Of a stretch of DNA of 64,000 nt, positions 49,541-58,856 are shown piece after piece. Every line of letters begins with the position of its first letter. Position 1 is the first letter of the stretch. Below the pieces are notes generated by a model. It saw only the letters and a program-made list of their open reading frames with translations. It made no database searches and was not told where the DNA came from. Location of the stretch: positions 186,001 through 250,000 of the forward strand of contig NZ_JALM01000020.1 of assembly GCF_000737195.2 (NCBI RefSeq), in the 5' to 3' direction. The translations under genes were made by a program, and so were the position numbers. This stretch comes from Sciscionella sediminilitoris (lineage in GTDB: Bacteria > Actinomycetota > Actinomycetes > Mycobacteriales > Pseudonocardiaceae).

Positions 49541-50401
49541 CTATCCGGTGATCTCGGCGAGGCCGTCGGAGATGACCACGGTCTCGCCCACTGTCGTCTC
49601 GAAGGCGTAGCTCGTCACGCCGTCCTGCTCGCCTGCTCGCCACATCCGCGTCGTGATGTCCTGCCCGGGAAGCACCGGCTTCGCGAATCGCACCGCGAGC
49701 CTGCGCAGCCGCGCGGTCTCCGAACCGGCGAGTTCGGTGAGCACCGCCCAGGAGGTGAACGCCTGGGTGCACAGTCCGTGCACGATGATCCCGGGCAGCC
49801 CGGCCTGTTTGGCGACCTCCTCGTCCAGGTGGATCGGCATCGGGTCACCCGCGGCCGGGCTGTACCGGAAGGTCTGGTCCTCGTCCACGTGCGCGACCAC
49901 CTTCGCCACCGGCGCGGAATCCCGCAGTCCCTCGGGGAAGCGGTGCTCCGGTGCCTGTTCGCCGACCGTGTTCCCGGCGTTGAACCCGCGCACGAAGAAG
50001 GTCACGTACTGCTCGGTGACCAGTTCTCCCTCCGGGGTGCGGCTTTCCAGGTACACGCAGGCGGGGGTGCCCTTCTCGGTCCCGTGCCAGCCGGTCATCT
50101 TCCCCCTGGAGACCAGCTGGTCCCCGGGCCGGATCGGGCGGTGGAACCGGAAATCCTGTTCCCCGTGCACCACGCGGCCGATGGTGCTCGGCGGAACCAC
50201 CCCGAGCACCGGCTCCAGCAACGATTCGAAGACCGGCACGATCGCGAACACCGGAGGCGCGAGGTCCCCGGCGCGGTGCGCGGGAACGGGATCGTTGGTG
50301 GCCTCCGCGTACTGCGCGATCCGTTCCCTGGTGACCTCGAAGGTCTTCGGCTCGTTCCAGGTGTCCAGCCCGGACTCGTCGAATGTCAGCTCTTCGCTCA
50401 T
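49541..50401 (-). CDS. MaoC-type (R)-enoyl-CoA hydratase 2, double hotdog
   Basis: The 286-residue protein has two hotdog halves. The N-terminal half (FEVTRERIAQYAEATNDPVP, FRFHRPIRPGDQLVSRG) is the non-catalytic one. The C-terminal half carries the hydratase-2 motif YSPAAGDPMPIHLDEEVAKQAGLPGIIVHG, with catalytic Asp and His; Met takes the place of the usual Asn after Asp-x. It hydrates a trans-2-enoyl-CoA to the 3-hydroxyacyl-CoA used by the SDR encoded next. It lies 6 bases after the SRPBCC gene. Confidence 0.92.
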   Translation of the reverse strand: MSEELTFDESGLDTWNEPKTFEVTRERIAQYAEATNDPVPAHRAGDLAPPVFAIVPVFESLLEPVLGVVPPSTIGRVVHGEQDFRFHRPIRPGDQLVSRGKMTGWHGTEKGTPACVYLESRTPEGELVTEQYVTFFVRGFNAGNTVGEQAPEHRFPEGLRDSAPVAKVVAHVDEDQTFRYSPAAGDPMPIHLDEEVAKQAGLPGIIVHGLCTQAFTSWAVLTELAGSETARLRRLAVRFAKPVLPGQDITTRMWRAGEQDGVTSYAFETTVGETVVISDGLAEITG

Positions 50402-50407
50402 CGCTCC

Positions 50408-50839
50408 TCAATCAAGCAGTTCGGCGAATTTCGCCATGGATTCGTCGAGGTTGTTCTTGCCGTCTTTCTCCACGGCCTTGCCGAGCGCCCCGGTGAGCAT
50501 CTGCCCCTCGAATTCGGCGTCGATCGTGGCCAGCGTGCCACCTTCGGACGCGGCCACGCTCAGGTCGAAGCGGACCTTGACTCCCGCCATTCCGGTCCCG
50601 GAGATGGACAGTTTGCTCGGTGCCTCGAATTCGTCCACGGTCCAGGTGATGGTGTTCGGCATGCCGAGCATGGTCACCACCTCGGTCGCCTGTGCCCCCT
50701 TGGCGAACTCACCGGGCACCTCGCCCTTCCATTTCGTGTGGATCGTCAGCCACTTCTCGAAATTGTTCGGATCCGAGAACTGTGCCCACACCTTGTCCGG
50801 AGAGGCGTTCAGCTGCACCGACGCGTTGATCTTGCCCAT
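50408..50839 (-). CDS. SRPBCC/START-fold lipid-binding-like protein
   Basis: A 143-residue protein with the Bet v1/SRPBCC pattern: INASVQLNASPDKVWAQFSDPNNFEKWL at the N-terminus, a run of beta strands (ATEVVTMLGMPNTITWTVDEF) and a C-terminal helix (KAVEKDGKNNLDESMAKFAELL) closing a hydrophobic pocket. It lacks obvious catalytic residues and may bind the hydrophobic acyl chain processed by the operon. It follows the thiolase by 11 bases. Confidence 0.87.
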   Translation of the reverse strand: MGKINASVQLNASPDKVWAQFSDPNNFEKWLTIHTKWKGEVPGEFAKGAQATEVVTMLGMPNTITWTVDEFEAPSKLSISGTGMAGVKVRFDLSVAASEGGTLATIDAEFEGQMLTGALGKAVEKDGKNNLDESMAKFAELLD

Positions 50840-50850
50840 GCGTTACTCCT

Positions 50851-52038
50851 TCACCGTTGTGCGCGCTGGTAGGCGGTGACCACGGCGGCCCCGCCGAGAC
50901 CGATGTTGTGCTGCAGTGCCGCCGAGACCTCGGGAACCTGGCGCGCCTGGGATTCTCCGCGCAGCTGCCAGGAAAGCTCGGCGCACTGGGCGAGACCGGT
51001 CGCGCCGAGCGGGTGCCCCTTGGAGATCAGCCCGCCGGAGGGGTTCACCACCCAGCGGCCGCCGTAGGTCGTCGCGCCGTCGTCCACGAGTTTCCCGCCC
51101 TCGCCCGGGGCGCAGAGGCCGAGCGCCTCGTAGGTCAGCAACTCGTTGACCGAGAAGCAGTCGTGCAGCTCGATCACCTGGAAGTCCTCGGGGCCGAGCC
51201 CGCTCTGCTCGTACACCTCCCGCGCGGCCTGCACGGTCATATCGCAGCCGACGATGTTCTTCGCGGTGCCGTCGAAGGTGGAGGCGAAGTCGGTGGTCAT
51301 GGACTGCCCGACGATCTCCACCGCCTGATCGGCGAGGTCGTGCTCGGCGACGAAGGCCTCGCTGGCCAGCACCGCGGCCGCGGACCCGTCCGAGGTCGGC
51401 GAGCACTGCAGCTTGGTCAGCGGTTCGTAGACCTCCCGCGAACCGAGGATGTCCTCGAGCGAGTACTCGTCCTGGAACTGCGAATAGGGATTGTTCACCG
51501 AATGCTTGTGGTTCTTCAGGCCGATCCTGGCGAACTGCTCGGCCGTGGTGCCGTGCTCGCTCATGTGTTCCCGGCCCGCGGCGCCGAACATCCACGGCGC
51601 GGGCGGGAAAACCGGATCGTAGAGCTCGCACAGCGCCTGGATGTGGCGCATCATCGGCTGCTCGCGATCGTCGAAGGTGGTGCCCAGCGATCCCGATTTC
51701 ATCTTCTCGAAACCGAGCGCGAGCACGCAGTCGGCGAGCCCGCCGCGCACCGTCTCGGCCGCCATGTAGAGCGCCGTGGAACCGGTCGAGCAGTTGTTGT
51801 TCACGTTCACGATCGGGATACCGCTGAGCCCGAGCTCATACACCGCGCGCTGCCCGGAGGTGGATTCCCCGTACACATAACCGACGAACGCGCGCCGTAC
51901 GGATTCGTAGGACACCCCCGCGTCCTCGAGCGCGCGCGTTCCCGACTGGCGCGCCATTTCCGGGTAGTCCCATTCCACCCGGCCGGGCTTTTCGAACTTC
52001 GTCATCCCGACACCGATGACGTACACCTTGTTCGCCAC
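50851..52038 (-). CDS. SCP-x/lipid-transfer-type thiolase
   Basis: The 395-residue enzyme belongs to the thiolase branch used in sterol and branched-chain degradation: [19 protein letters not shown], nucleophile Cys83 in [29 protein letters not shown] and [14 protein letters not shown], where Cys/His of the second site and GHPLGATG complete the catalytic set. The start GTG 52038 is chosen because AGGAG lies 5 bases upstream. It heads the five-gene set and faces a TetR gene; it would carry out the final thiolysis. Confidence 0.92.
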   Translation of the reverse strand: MANKVYVIGVGMTKFEKPGRVEWDYPEMARQSGTRALEDAGVSYESVRRAFVGYVYGESTSGQRAVYELGLSGIPIVNVNNNCSTGSTALYMAAETVRGGLADCVLALGFEKMKSGSLGTTFDDREQPMMRHIQALCELYDPVFPPAPWMFGAAGREHMSEHGTTAEQFARIGLKNHKHSVNNPYSQFQDEYSLEDILGSREVYEPLTKLQCSPTSDGSAAAVLASEAFVAEHDLADQAVEIVGQSMTTDFASTFDGTAKNIVGCDMTVQAAREVYEQSGLGPEDFQVIELHDCFSVNELLTYEALGLCAPGEGGKLVDDGATTYGGRWVVNPSGGLISKGHPLGATGLAQCAELSWQLRGESQARQVPEVSAALQHNIGLGGAAVVTAYQRAQR

Positions 52039-52075
52039 GACCACTCCTGATCTGTCGACGCTGACCGGGGCCAGG

Positions 52076-52101
52076 TTACATACTGGCATGCCGGTATGTA
52101 A
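52076..52101. promoter_or_regulatory. 26-bp near-perfect palindrome, likely TetR operator
   Basis: TTACATACTGGCA (52076-52088) faces TGCCGGTATGTAA (52089-52101); a single base breaks the symmetry. The element lies 38 bases upstream of the thiolase start and 50 upstream of the divergent TetR gene, in position to control both. Long dyads of this kind are typical of TetR regulators that bind as a pair of dimers. Confidence 0.7.
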
Positions 52102-52150
52102 ATGGGAAGGTAAGATCCTCCGCCGAGTTGAGGGGAAGGGGATGTGAGTC

Positions 52151-52774
52151 GTGGCTGCTCCGAGGCGGACACAGGCCCAGCGGCGCGCCGAGACGCGGCA
52201 GGCCCTGCTCGAGGCGACGATCGACTGCGTCGTCGAGCACGGCTACGGCAATGTGACGACCGCGCAGATCGCCCTGCGCGCCGGGGTGACGAGAGGCGCG
52301 CAGAACTACCACTTCTCCGCCAAGACCGAACTCGTCGCGGCCGCGCTCGAGCACCTGATGGATCAGCTCATCGAACAGGTGCGGCTGGATCCCCCGCGCG
52401 GGACGGACACCACCGAGCGCGCGCTGCTGCTGCTCGACCGGCTGTGGAACCTGCACGACACCCCCGCGTTCAAGGCGGCGACCGAGATCGCCATCGCCAG
52501 TCGCACCGACCCCGAACTGCGCGCCCGGCTGGCCGGGCTCAACCGCAGGCTGATCGGGATGATCCGGGGAATGCTGGACGAGACCTTCCCCGAGCTGATG
52601 GGCAACGAGGACATCTACCCGATCATGCTGACCGTGCTCTCCGCGGTGCGCGGGGTCGCCGTCGTCGGGCTGATCGGCTCCCCGGAGTCCATCGAGTCGC
52701 TGTGGCGCATCGTGCGCGGTCAGCTGGAGCAGCTCATCGCGCGCGCGGTGGAGAAGGCCTCACTCGCCGGGTAG
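52151..52774 (+). CDS. TetR-family regulator of the beta-oxidation cluster
   Basis: The 207-residue repressor has the HTH at 12-58 ([50 protein letters not shown]). The recognition helix RGAQNYHF is the variant seen in several lipid-metabolism TetR proteins. Helices after residue 75 would bind an acyl-CoA or similar inducer. GTG 52151 is used as start. Divergent orientation and the 26-bp palindrome suggest it represses the thiolase-to-dehydrogenase operon and itself. Confidence 0.92.
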   Translation: MAAPRRTQAQRRAETRQALLEATIDCVVEHGYGNVTTAQIALRAGVTRGAQNYHFSAKTELVAAALEHLMDQLIEQVRLDPPRGTDTTERALLLLDRLWNLHDTPAFKAATEIAIASRTDPELRARLAGLNRRLIGMIRGMLDETFPELMGNEDIYPIMLTVLSAVRGVAVVGLIGSPESIESLWRIVRGQLEQLIARAVEKASLAG

Positions 52775-52800
52775 CGGCCCGTACTGGAAGACTGCTCGCC

Positions 52801-53817
52801 GTGGAATATCAGCTCATCGCCGAGATCACCGCACCGCAGGGTGCACCCGAACTGGACCCGCTGCAGCAGCTCGGGGTCGTCACGCTGATCGACGAACAAC
52901 TGGACACGCTCGCCGGGGTCGACGGACCCGACGGGGTCGCCGTGGAACCGCTGGATCACCAGGTCAGCGGGCAACCGGACGGCGCGGTGGTCACCATGGT
53001 CGTGGAGGCCCCCGCGCTGGCCTTCGCCGAGGACGGGGCACGCGCGGTGCTCGGTGAACTGCTCGCCGAAACCCCGCTGCTGCCCGGCTGGCAGCTCACC
53101 CGCTGCGCGGTGACCGCCAGCGACGCGGATCTGGTCACCGCGGTACACGGGGACGGCGACCAGACCGCCGAGAAGGAGGAAGAGGCAGCGGAGGAGGGCC
53201 AGGACCTCGCCGAGCGGCGCACCCACCTGCTCTCCTATGCCGAGCGGTTGCGCGCCCTTGGCCCGGAGCTGTTCGGCACCGAGGACGAGGAGGTCACCGA
53301 GGGGCACGCGGCCTACCTGGCCGGGGCACTGCTCGAGGGACTGGAGATCCTCACCGATGAGCTGTTCGCCGACATCCAGATCCTGCGCGAGACCGAGGAA
53401 CCGGTTAGCGAGCAGGACGGTCTGTGGGTGCTCGACCAACTGCCCGGCAGGTACGCGGAGCGGTACACGGCCCTGTTCGCCCAGCAGTTCCTGGTGACCA
53501 CCGCGATCCTGGGGCACCGGCTCTGCGGGCCGGAGTGGCCGGGTCCCTCGTGCCCGGCGGAGGCACTGGCCCTGCATCTGGTCAAATCGCTCGCACTCGG
53601 GCAGCTGGACCTCGCCGGGCTGCTCGACGAGCTCCCGGTGGAGCGCATGCTCGCCGCCTTCGACGCGCGGGTGTTCGCCAATCTCGACCACGAATGGCTC
53701 TACGAACCGGACGAATCACACGGTCCCGCCTTCGAGGACTGGTTCAGCCCGTACCCGGAGCAGGAGGGGATCATCCACCCGTATCTCATCGAGGAGCCCG
53801 CCGAGCAGGACGCATGA
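52801..53817 (+). CDS. large acidic hypothetical protein
   Basis: A 338-residue, strongly acidic soluble protein with no signal peptide or TM segment. A beta-rich first third (YQLIAEITAPQGAPELDPLQQLG, MVVEAPALAFAEDGARAVLGELLAE) leads into a highly charged linker (TAEKEEEAAEEGQDLAERR, about 121-139) and a helical second half (YAERLRALGPELFG, LDQLPGRYAERYTALFAQQFLVTTAIL). No family is recognised. It overlaps the following methyltransferase as ATGA, so the two are coupled, and it begins 26 bases after the TetR gene. Confidence 0.75.
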   Translation: MEYQLIAEITAPQGAPELDPLQQLGVVTLIDEQLDTLAGVDGPDGVAVEPLDHQVSGQPDGAVVTMVVEAPALAFAEDGARAVLGELLAETPLLPGWQLTRCAVTASDADLVTAVHGDGDQTAEKEEEAAEEGQDLAERRTHLLSYAERLRALGPELFGTEDEEVTEGHAAYLAGALLEGLEILTDELFADIQILRETEEPVSEQDGLWVLDQLPGRYAERYTALFAQQFLVTTAILGHRLCGPEWPGPSCPAEALALHLVKSLALGQLDLAGLLDELPVERMLAAFDARVFANLDHEWLYEPDESHGPAFEDWFSPYPEQEGIIHPYLIEEPAEQDA

Positions 53818-54620
53818 ACACCGACGGCAGCGCGGGGGACGCGGACTACGGGCGGATCGGCGCGGGTTATGCGCACTACCGCCGCCCGGATCCGCGCATC
53901 GCCGCGCCCATCGAGGCCGCGCTCGGCGGCGCCCGCACCGTGCTCAACGTGGGCGCGGGCGCCGGTTCCTACGAACCCGCCGATCGGGAGGTCACCGCGG
54001 TCGAGCCCTCGGCGACCATGCGGGCCCAGCGCGCGGATGCCACCGCGGTGGTGGACGCGAGCGCGGAGGAGCTGCCGTTCGCGGACGATTCCTTCGATGC
54101 CGCGATGACCACGTTCAGCGTGCACCAGTGGAGCGATCCGGAGGCGGGGCTGCGCGAGATGCGCCGGGTCAGCAGGGGCCCGGTACTCGTACTGACCTGC
54201 GACCCGGACTTGCTGCACGGGTTCTGGCTCGCCGAGTACGTCCCCGAGGTAATCGAGGTGGAGGCCCGGCGCTACCCCTCGATCGCGCGGCTGCGCGCCG
54301 GGCTCGGCGAACACACCACGAGCACCGTGATCCCCGTGCCGCTGGACTGCGCCGACGGGTTCAACGAGGCCTACTACGGGCGCCCGGAAGCCTTCCTCGA
54401 CCCGCGGGCCCTGCAGGCCTGCTCGGCGTGGAGCTTCGTCCCGGACCAGGCCCGGCAGCGCGGGCTGGAACGACTGCGTGCCGAGCTCGCCGACGGCACC
54501 TGGGACCGGCTGTACGGGCAGCTGCGCACACAGCCGAGCTTCGCCGGTTCACTGGTGCTCGTGACGGCGGCGGAGAAAACCGCGGAGGAAATTCCCGCCA
54601 GGGATGTCGAGAATCGGTGA
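53814..54620 (+). CDS. class I SAM-dependent methyltransferase
   Basis: The 268-residue enzyme matches the Methyltransf_11 type: YGRIGAGYAHYRRPDPRIAAPI lead, motif I VLNVGAGAGSYEP, TAVEPSATMRAQRADATAV, then EELPFADDSFDAAMTTFSVHQWSDPEAGLREMRRV with the post-I acidic residue and motif IV. Substrate not predictable; relatives methylate quinones, natural products or small acids. It is translationally coupled to the acidic hypothetical protein. Its 3' end contains the TGTCGA of the putative promoter for the sigma-factor unit. Confidence 0.88.
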   Translation: MNTDGSAGDADYGRIGAGYAHYRRPDPRIAAPIEAALGGARTVLNVGAGAGSYEPADREVTAVEPSATMRAQRADATAVVDASAEELPFADDSFDAAMTTFSVHQWSDPEAGLREMRRVSRGPVLVLTCDPDLLHGFWLAEYVPEVIEVEARRYPSIARLRAGLGEHTTSTVIPVPLDCADGFNEAYYGRPEAFLDPRALQACSAWSFVPDQARQRGLERLRAELADGTWDRLYGQLRTQPSFAGSLVLVTAAEKTAEEIPARDVENR

Positions 54621-54631
54621 ACGGCTCCGTC
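54605..54631 (+). promoter_or_regulatory. candidate ECF42-dependent promoter of the DGPF-sigma unit
   Basis: TGTCGA (54605-54610) and CGTC (54628-54631) are 17 bases apart, upstream of the DGPF gene at 54684. ECF42 sigma factors are reported to be autoregulated from TGTCGA-type -35 elements, as I recall from Streptomyces work. The element overlaps the end of the methyltransferase gene. Confidence 0.45.
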
Positions 54632-54683
54632 CCCGGGTCGAACGTGGCCAGAATGGGTCACGACCGACACCGAGGAGAACCTC

Positions 54684-55091
54684 ATGGCCAAGTACCTGAT
54701 GCTCAAGCACTACCGGGGCGCTCCGGCCGCGGTGCACAACGTGCCCATGGACCAGTGGACGCCGGAGGAGATCTCGGCGCACATGCGGTACATGGACGAG
54801 TTCGCGGCGCGGCTGGAGCAGACCGGTGAGTTCGTGGACGCCCAGGCGCTCGCCCCGGAGGGCACCTTCGTCCGCTATGACGGCGAGGGTCGCCCGCCGG
54901 TCACCGATGGACCGTTCGCCGAGACCAAGGACCTGATCGCGGGCTGGATGGTCATCGACGTGGACAGCTACGAGCGGGCCGTGGAGCTGGCCGGGGAACT
55001 GTCCGCGGCGCCCGGGGCGGGTGGGAAACCGATCCACGAATGGCTCGAACTGCGCCCGTTCCTGACCGAGCGGCCGGCGGTGACCGAATGA
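54684..55091 (+). CDS. YciI-like DGPF-domain protein linked to ECF42 sigma factor
   Basis: The 135-residue protein carries the DGPF motif: KYLMLKHYRGAP at the N-terminus and TDGPFAETKDLIAGWMVIDVDSYERAVELA in the second half, with FVRYDGEGRPPV before it. Proteins of this YCII-related family accompany ECF42 sigma factors almost everywhere and have no settled function. GAGGAG lies 6 bases before the ATG. The sigma gene follows after 10 bases on the same strand, so one transcript makes both. Confidence 0.93.
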   Translation: MAKYLMLKHYRGAPAAVHNVPMDQWTPEEISAHMRYMDEFAARLEQTGEFVDAQALAPEGTFVRYDGEGRPPVTDGPFAETKDLIAGWMVIDVDSYERAVELAGELSAAPGAGGKPIHEWLELRPFLTERPAVTE

Positions 55092-55101
55092 CGGTGCCCG
55101 A

Positions 55102-56241
<1,140 letters not shown>

Positions 56242-56244
56242 ACG

Positions 56245-58047
56245 TCAGCCCGCGCGCCCGGCGGTGCGGCGGTTGCCGCGCGACTGCGGCGCGCCGCCGC
56301 GCCGGTTACCCTGGCCGCCGCGGTTGCCCTGCGCGGCCCGGTTGCCCTGCGCCGTTCGGTTCCCCTGCGCCGTTCGGCTGCCCTGTGCCGTTCGGTTCCC
56401 CTGCGTGGTCCGGCTGCCCTGCGTGGTCCGGCTGCCCTGTGCGGTTCGATTCCCCTGACCAGCCCAGCTTCCCTGGCCCGCCCGGTTCCCCGTGGCACCG
56501 CGGTTGCCCTGGCCGCTCCGGTTGCCGTGCGCGGTCCGGTTGTCCTGACCGGTCCGATTGCCCTGCGTGGTCCGATTGCCCTGGCCGCTCCAGCCGCCCT
56601 GCGGGCCCCGGTTGCCCTGTCCGGCCCGGTTCCCCTGACCGCGACCGCCGCCCTGGCCGTTCCGGGCGCCCTGGTCACCGCGGTTGTCCTGGGTGCGCTG
56701 ACCGTTCCTGCTCCCCTGGCCACCGCGATTCGGCTGACCGCCCCGGCCCTGGCCGTTGCGGTTACCCGGACCACCCCGGGTGTGCTGCTCGCGCCGGGGT
56801 CGCCGTGCGGGGCCATCGGCCACGGTCTCCTGCTCGGTCGCGGACTCCTTCGGGGCGGAGAACCCGCGCTTGCCCGGCACCAGCTCACTCAGGAACGGGT
56901 GCCCGAGCTGCACCGTCGTGGTCGTGGCATCGATCCCCGCCTTGCGGGTCAGCTTCGCCACATCCGCGGCCTGGTCCGCGGTCATCAGGGTCACGACCGT
57001 CCCGGATGCGCCCGCCCGCGCGGTGCGCCCGGAGCGGTGCACATAGGCCTTGTGCTCGACGGGCGGGTCGGCGTGGATGACGAGGGTGACGTCGTCGACG
57101 TGGATCCCGCGCGCCGCGATGTCGGTCGCGACCAGGGTGCTCGCCTTGCCCCCGGAGAACGCGGCGAGATTGTTCTCCCGCGCCTTCTGCCCGAGGTTGC
57201 CGTGCAGTTCGACCGCGGGAACCCCGGAGGTGACCAGCTTCTTGGCCAGCCGCGCCGCCCCGCGCTTGGTGCGGGTGAACACGACGGTGCGTCCCGGTGC
57301 GGCGGCCAGGTCGGCCACGATCGGCACCCGGTCCTCGTGCCGCACCCGCAGTACGTGGTGATCGACCTCACCCGTGCGCACCTCGGGTTCGGCGATGCTG
57401 TGTGTGACCGGGTCCTGGAGGAAACGCTTGGCGAGCACGTCCACCTCGCCGTCCAGGGTTGCGGAGAACAGCAGCCGCTGCCCCTCGCGCGGGGTCTGCT
57501 CGAGCAGTTTGCGGATCACCGGGAGGAATCCGAGATCGGCCATGTGGTCGGCCTCGTCGAGCACGGTGATCTCGACCGCGTCCAGTTTCGCGTGGCCCGC
57601 GGCGATGTGGTCGTTGAGCCGCCCTGGGCAGGCCACGAGCACATCGGTGCCCGCGCGCAGCCCGTTGATCTGCGGATTGGGGCGCACCCCGCCGAACACG
57701 GTCAGCGTGCGCAGCGCCAGCGCCTCGGCGAGCGGGGCGATCGCGTCGTGGATCTGGGTGGCCAGTTCCCGCGTCGGCGCCAGGATCAGCGCGCGCGGAC
57801 GGCCCCTGCGGCGCGGGGTCGTGCTCTCCGCGAGGCGGGCGAGCACGGCGAGCGCGAAGGCGTAGGTCTTCCCGGAACCGGTCTGCCCCCTGCCGAGCAC
57901 ATCCCGTCCGCCGAGCGAATCGGGCAATGTCGCGGCCTGGATGGGAAACGGCTTGGTCACCCCGCGCGCGGCGAGCGCGTCCACGAGGGTGTCCGGCAGG
58001 CCGAGTTCGGCGAAACCGGGGAGGTCTTCTGGGCGTTGAGACGCCAT
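56245..58047 (-). CDS. DEAD-box RNA helicase with hexapeptide-repeat RGG-like tail
   Basis: The 600-residue helicase has all core motifs: Q motif GVTKPFPIQAATLP (29-42), Walker A GQTGSGKT (54-61), PTRELA, DEAD (164-167), SAT (195-197), and in domain 2 VVFTRTKRGA, ATDIAARGIHVDDV and HRSGRTARAG. It resembles the RhlE/CsdA group used in ribosome assembly and mRNA decay. Residues about 425-600 are low-complexity Gly/Arg/Asn/Gln; 490-585 consist of 16 six-residue units of the GNRTAQ type. Such tails bind RNA and may drive condensates. It is preceded by a 111-base leader gap. Confidence 0.95.
   Translation of the reverse strand: MASQRPEDLPGFAELGLPDTLVDALAARGVTKPFPIQAATLPDSLGGRDVLGRGQTGSGKTYAFALAVLARLAESTTPRRRGRPRALILAPTRELATQIHDAIAPLAEALALRTLTVFGGVRPNPQINGLRAGTDVLVACPGRLNDHIAAGHAKLDAVEITVLDEADHMADLGFLPVIRKLLEQTPREGQRLLFSATLDGEVDVLAKRFLQDPVTHSIAEPEVRTGEVDHHVLRVRHEDRVPIVADLAAAPGRTVVFTRTKRGAARLAKKLVTSGVPAVELHGNLGQKARENNLAAFSGGKASTLVATDIAARGIHVDDVTLVIHADPPVEHKAYVHRSGRTARAGASGTVVTLMTADQAADVAKLTRKAGIDATTTTVQLGHPFLSELVPGKRGFSAPKESATEQETVADGPARRPRREQHTRGGPGNRNGQGRGGQPNRGGQGSRNGQRTQDNRGDQGARNGQGGGRGQGNRAGQGNRGPQGGWSGQGNRTTQGNRTGQDNRTAHGNRSGQGNRGATGNRAGQGSWAGQGNRTAQGSRTTQGSRTTQGNRTAQGSRTAQGNRTAQGNRAAQGNRGGQGNRRGGAPQSRGNRRTAGRAG
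56293..56580 (-). repeat. 18-bp tandem repeat, 16 units, encoding the helicase tail
   Basis: The coding strand repeats an 18-base unit whose translation is GNRTAQ with variants (GSRTTQ, GNRGAT, GSWAGQ and others). The nearest units, in the half closest to the stop codon, are almost identical, which points to recent slippage or unequal crossover. It lies wholly inside the helicase gene. Confidence 0.85.
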
Positions 58048-58158
58048 GTGTTGTGCTCCGGGGGGCGTAGCGGGAAGCCTGCGTACTCGCGGGCTGGTGA
58101 ACCTGGTGAACGATCGCCCTCGTGGGCAACCCTATTGACGGTACACGAACCCGGCGGA

Positions 58159-58752
58159 TCACCCGCGGTCGCGGTAGGACTCGATCACCACACGCGCGGC
58201 GTCGACGGATTTCGCGGCCACCGCGGCAACCCCCGCGCCATAGCGCGGAAACACTCCGTCCAGATAGAACGCGGCGTATCCGTGCGCCTGGGCGAACACC
58301 TGCTCCATCAGCGCGAGCGCCGATTGTGCGTCGGAACTCACCGCGAAGGCCGAATTCAGGAACAGGTCGTTGAACTCGCGGCTGCGCTCGTGCAGCTCGG
58401 GATAGTTGGGCGCCCGCAATTCCTCGGTGACCAGCACGTGCAGCCCGGCCCTGGTGCGCGCGAAGTACTCGGTGTAGGCACCCGCGGCGTGCGCGAGCTT
58501 CTCCACCGGATCGGTCTGCGCCTCGACCGCGGCGCGTACCCGTTCGATGAGCTGGTCGGCGATCACCAGGGCCACGGCGGCGAACAGATCGTCCTTGCTC
58601 GCGAAATGCCGGTACGGGGCGGCCGGGCTCACCCCGGCGCGGCGGGCGAGTTCGGCGACCGAGAATCCCGTGACCCCACGCTCGGCGAGCAGCTCGAGAC
58701 CCGCGCGCACCAGGGCCTCGCGGAGCTGCCCGTGGTGGTACCCACCGGGCAT
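58159..58752 (-). CDS. TetR-family regulator
   Basis: The 197-residue repressor opens MPGGYHHGQLREALVRAGLELLAERG, the common start of a TetR subgroup, with HTH VAELARRAGVSPAAPYRHFASKDDLFAAV. The C-terminal WHG-like domain (LHVLVTEELRAPNYPELHERSREF, VFAQAHGYAAFYLDG) binds unknown ligands. ATG 58752 fits the subgroup; GTG 58764 is an alternative. It is divergent from the alcohol dehydrogenase across a 7-bp inverted repeat and probably represses it. Confidence 0.92.
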   Translation of the reverse strand: MPGGYHHGQLREALVRAGLELLAERGVTGFSVAELARRAGVSPAAPYRHFASKDDLFAAVALVIADQLIERVRAAVEAQTDPVEKLAHAAGAYTEYFARTRAGLHVLVTEELRAPNYPELHERSREFNDLFLNSAFAVSSDAQSALALMEQVFAQAHGYAAFYLDGVFPRYGAGVAAVAAKSVDAARVVIESYRDRG

Positions 58753-58785
58753 GAGCCACACCACCCCATCCCAGCTTGCATCGAT

Positions 58786-58801
58786 GTAAGAGGGCTCTTA
58801 C
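58786..58801. promoter_or_regulatory. inverted repeat, likely TetR operator for the alcohol dehydrogenase
   Basis: GTAAGAG (58786-58792) and CTCTTAC (58795-58801) are exact inverted copies separated by 2 bases, in the 104-base gap between the divergent TetR and dehydrogenase genes. The compact dyad is a usual TetR half-site arrangement. Confidence 0.6.
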
Positions 58802-58856
58802 TCTAGGGGACGGGGAGAACGATCGCAATGTGCGTACTCATGCATGGAGGCAATTC

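Noticed and set aside
56293-56580. Regular repeats considered as a CRISPR array
   Set aside because: Unit length is 18 bases with no spacers, and the repeats are in frame inside a helicase, encoding hexapeptides.
56527-58806. 759-codon plus-strand frame opposite the helicase
   Set aside because: It runs exactly antisense to a complete DEAD-box helicase and its first part is the reverse of the repeat tract. No domain is visible.
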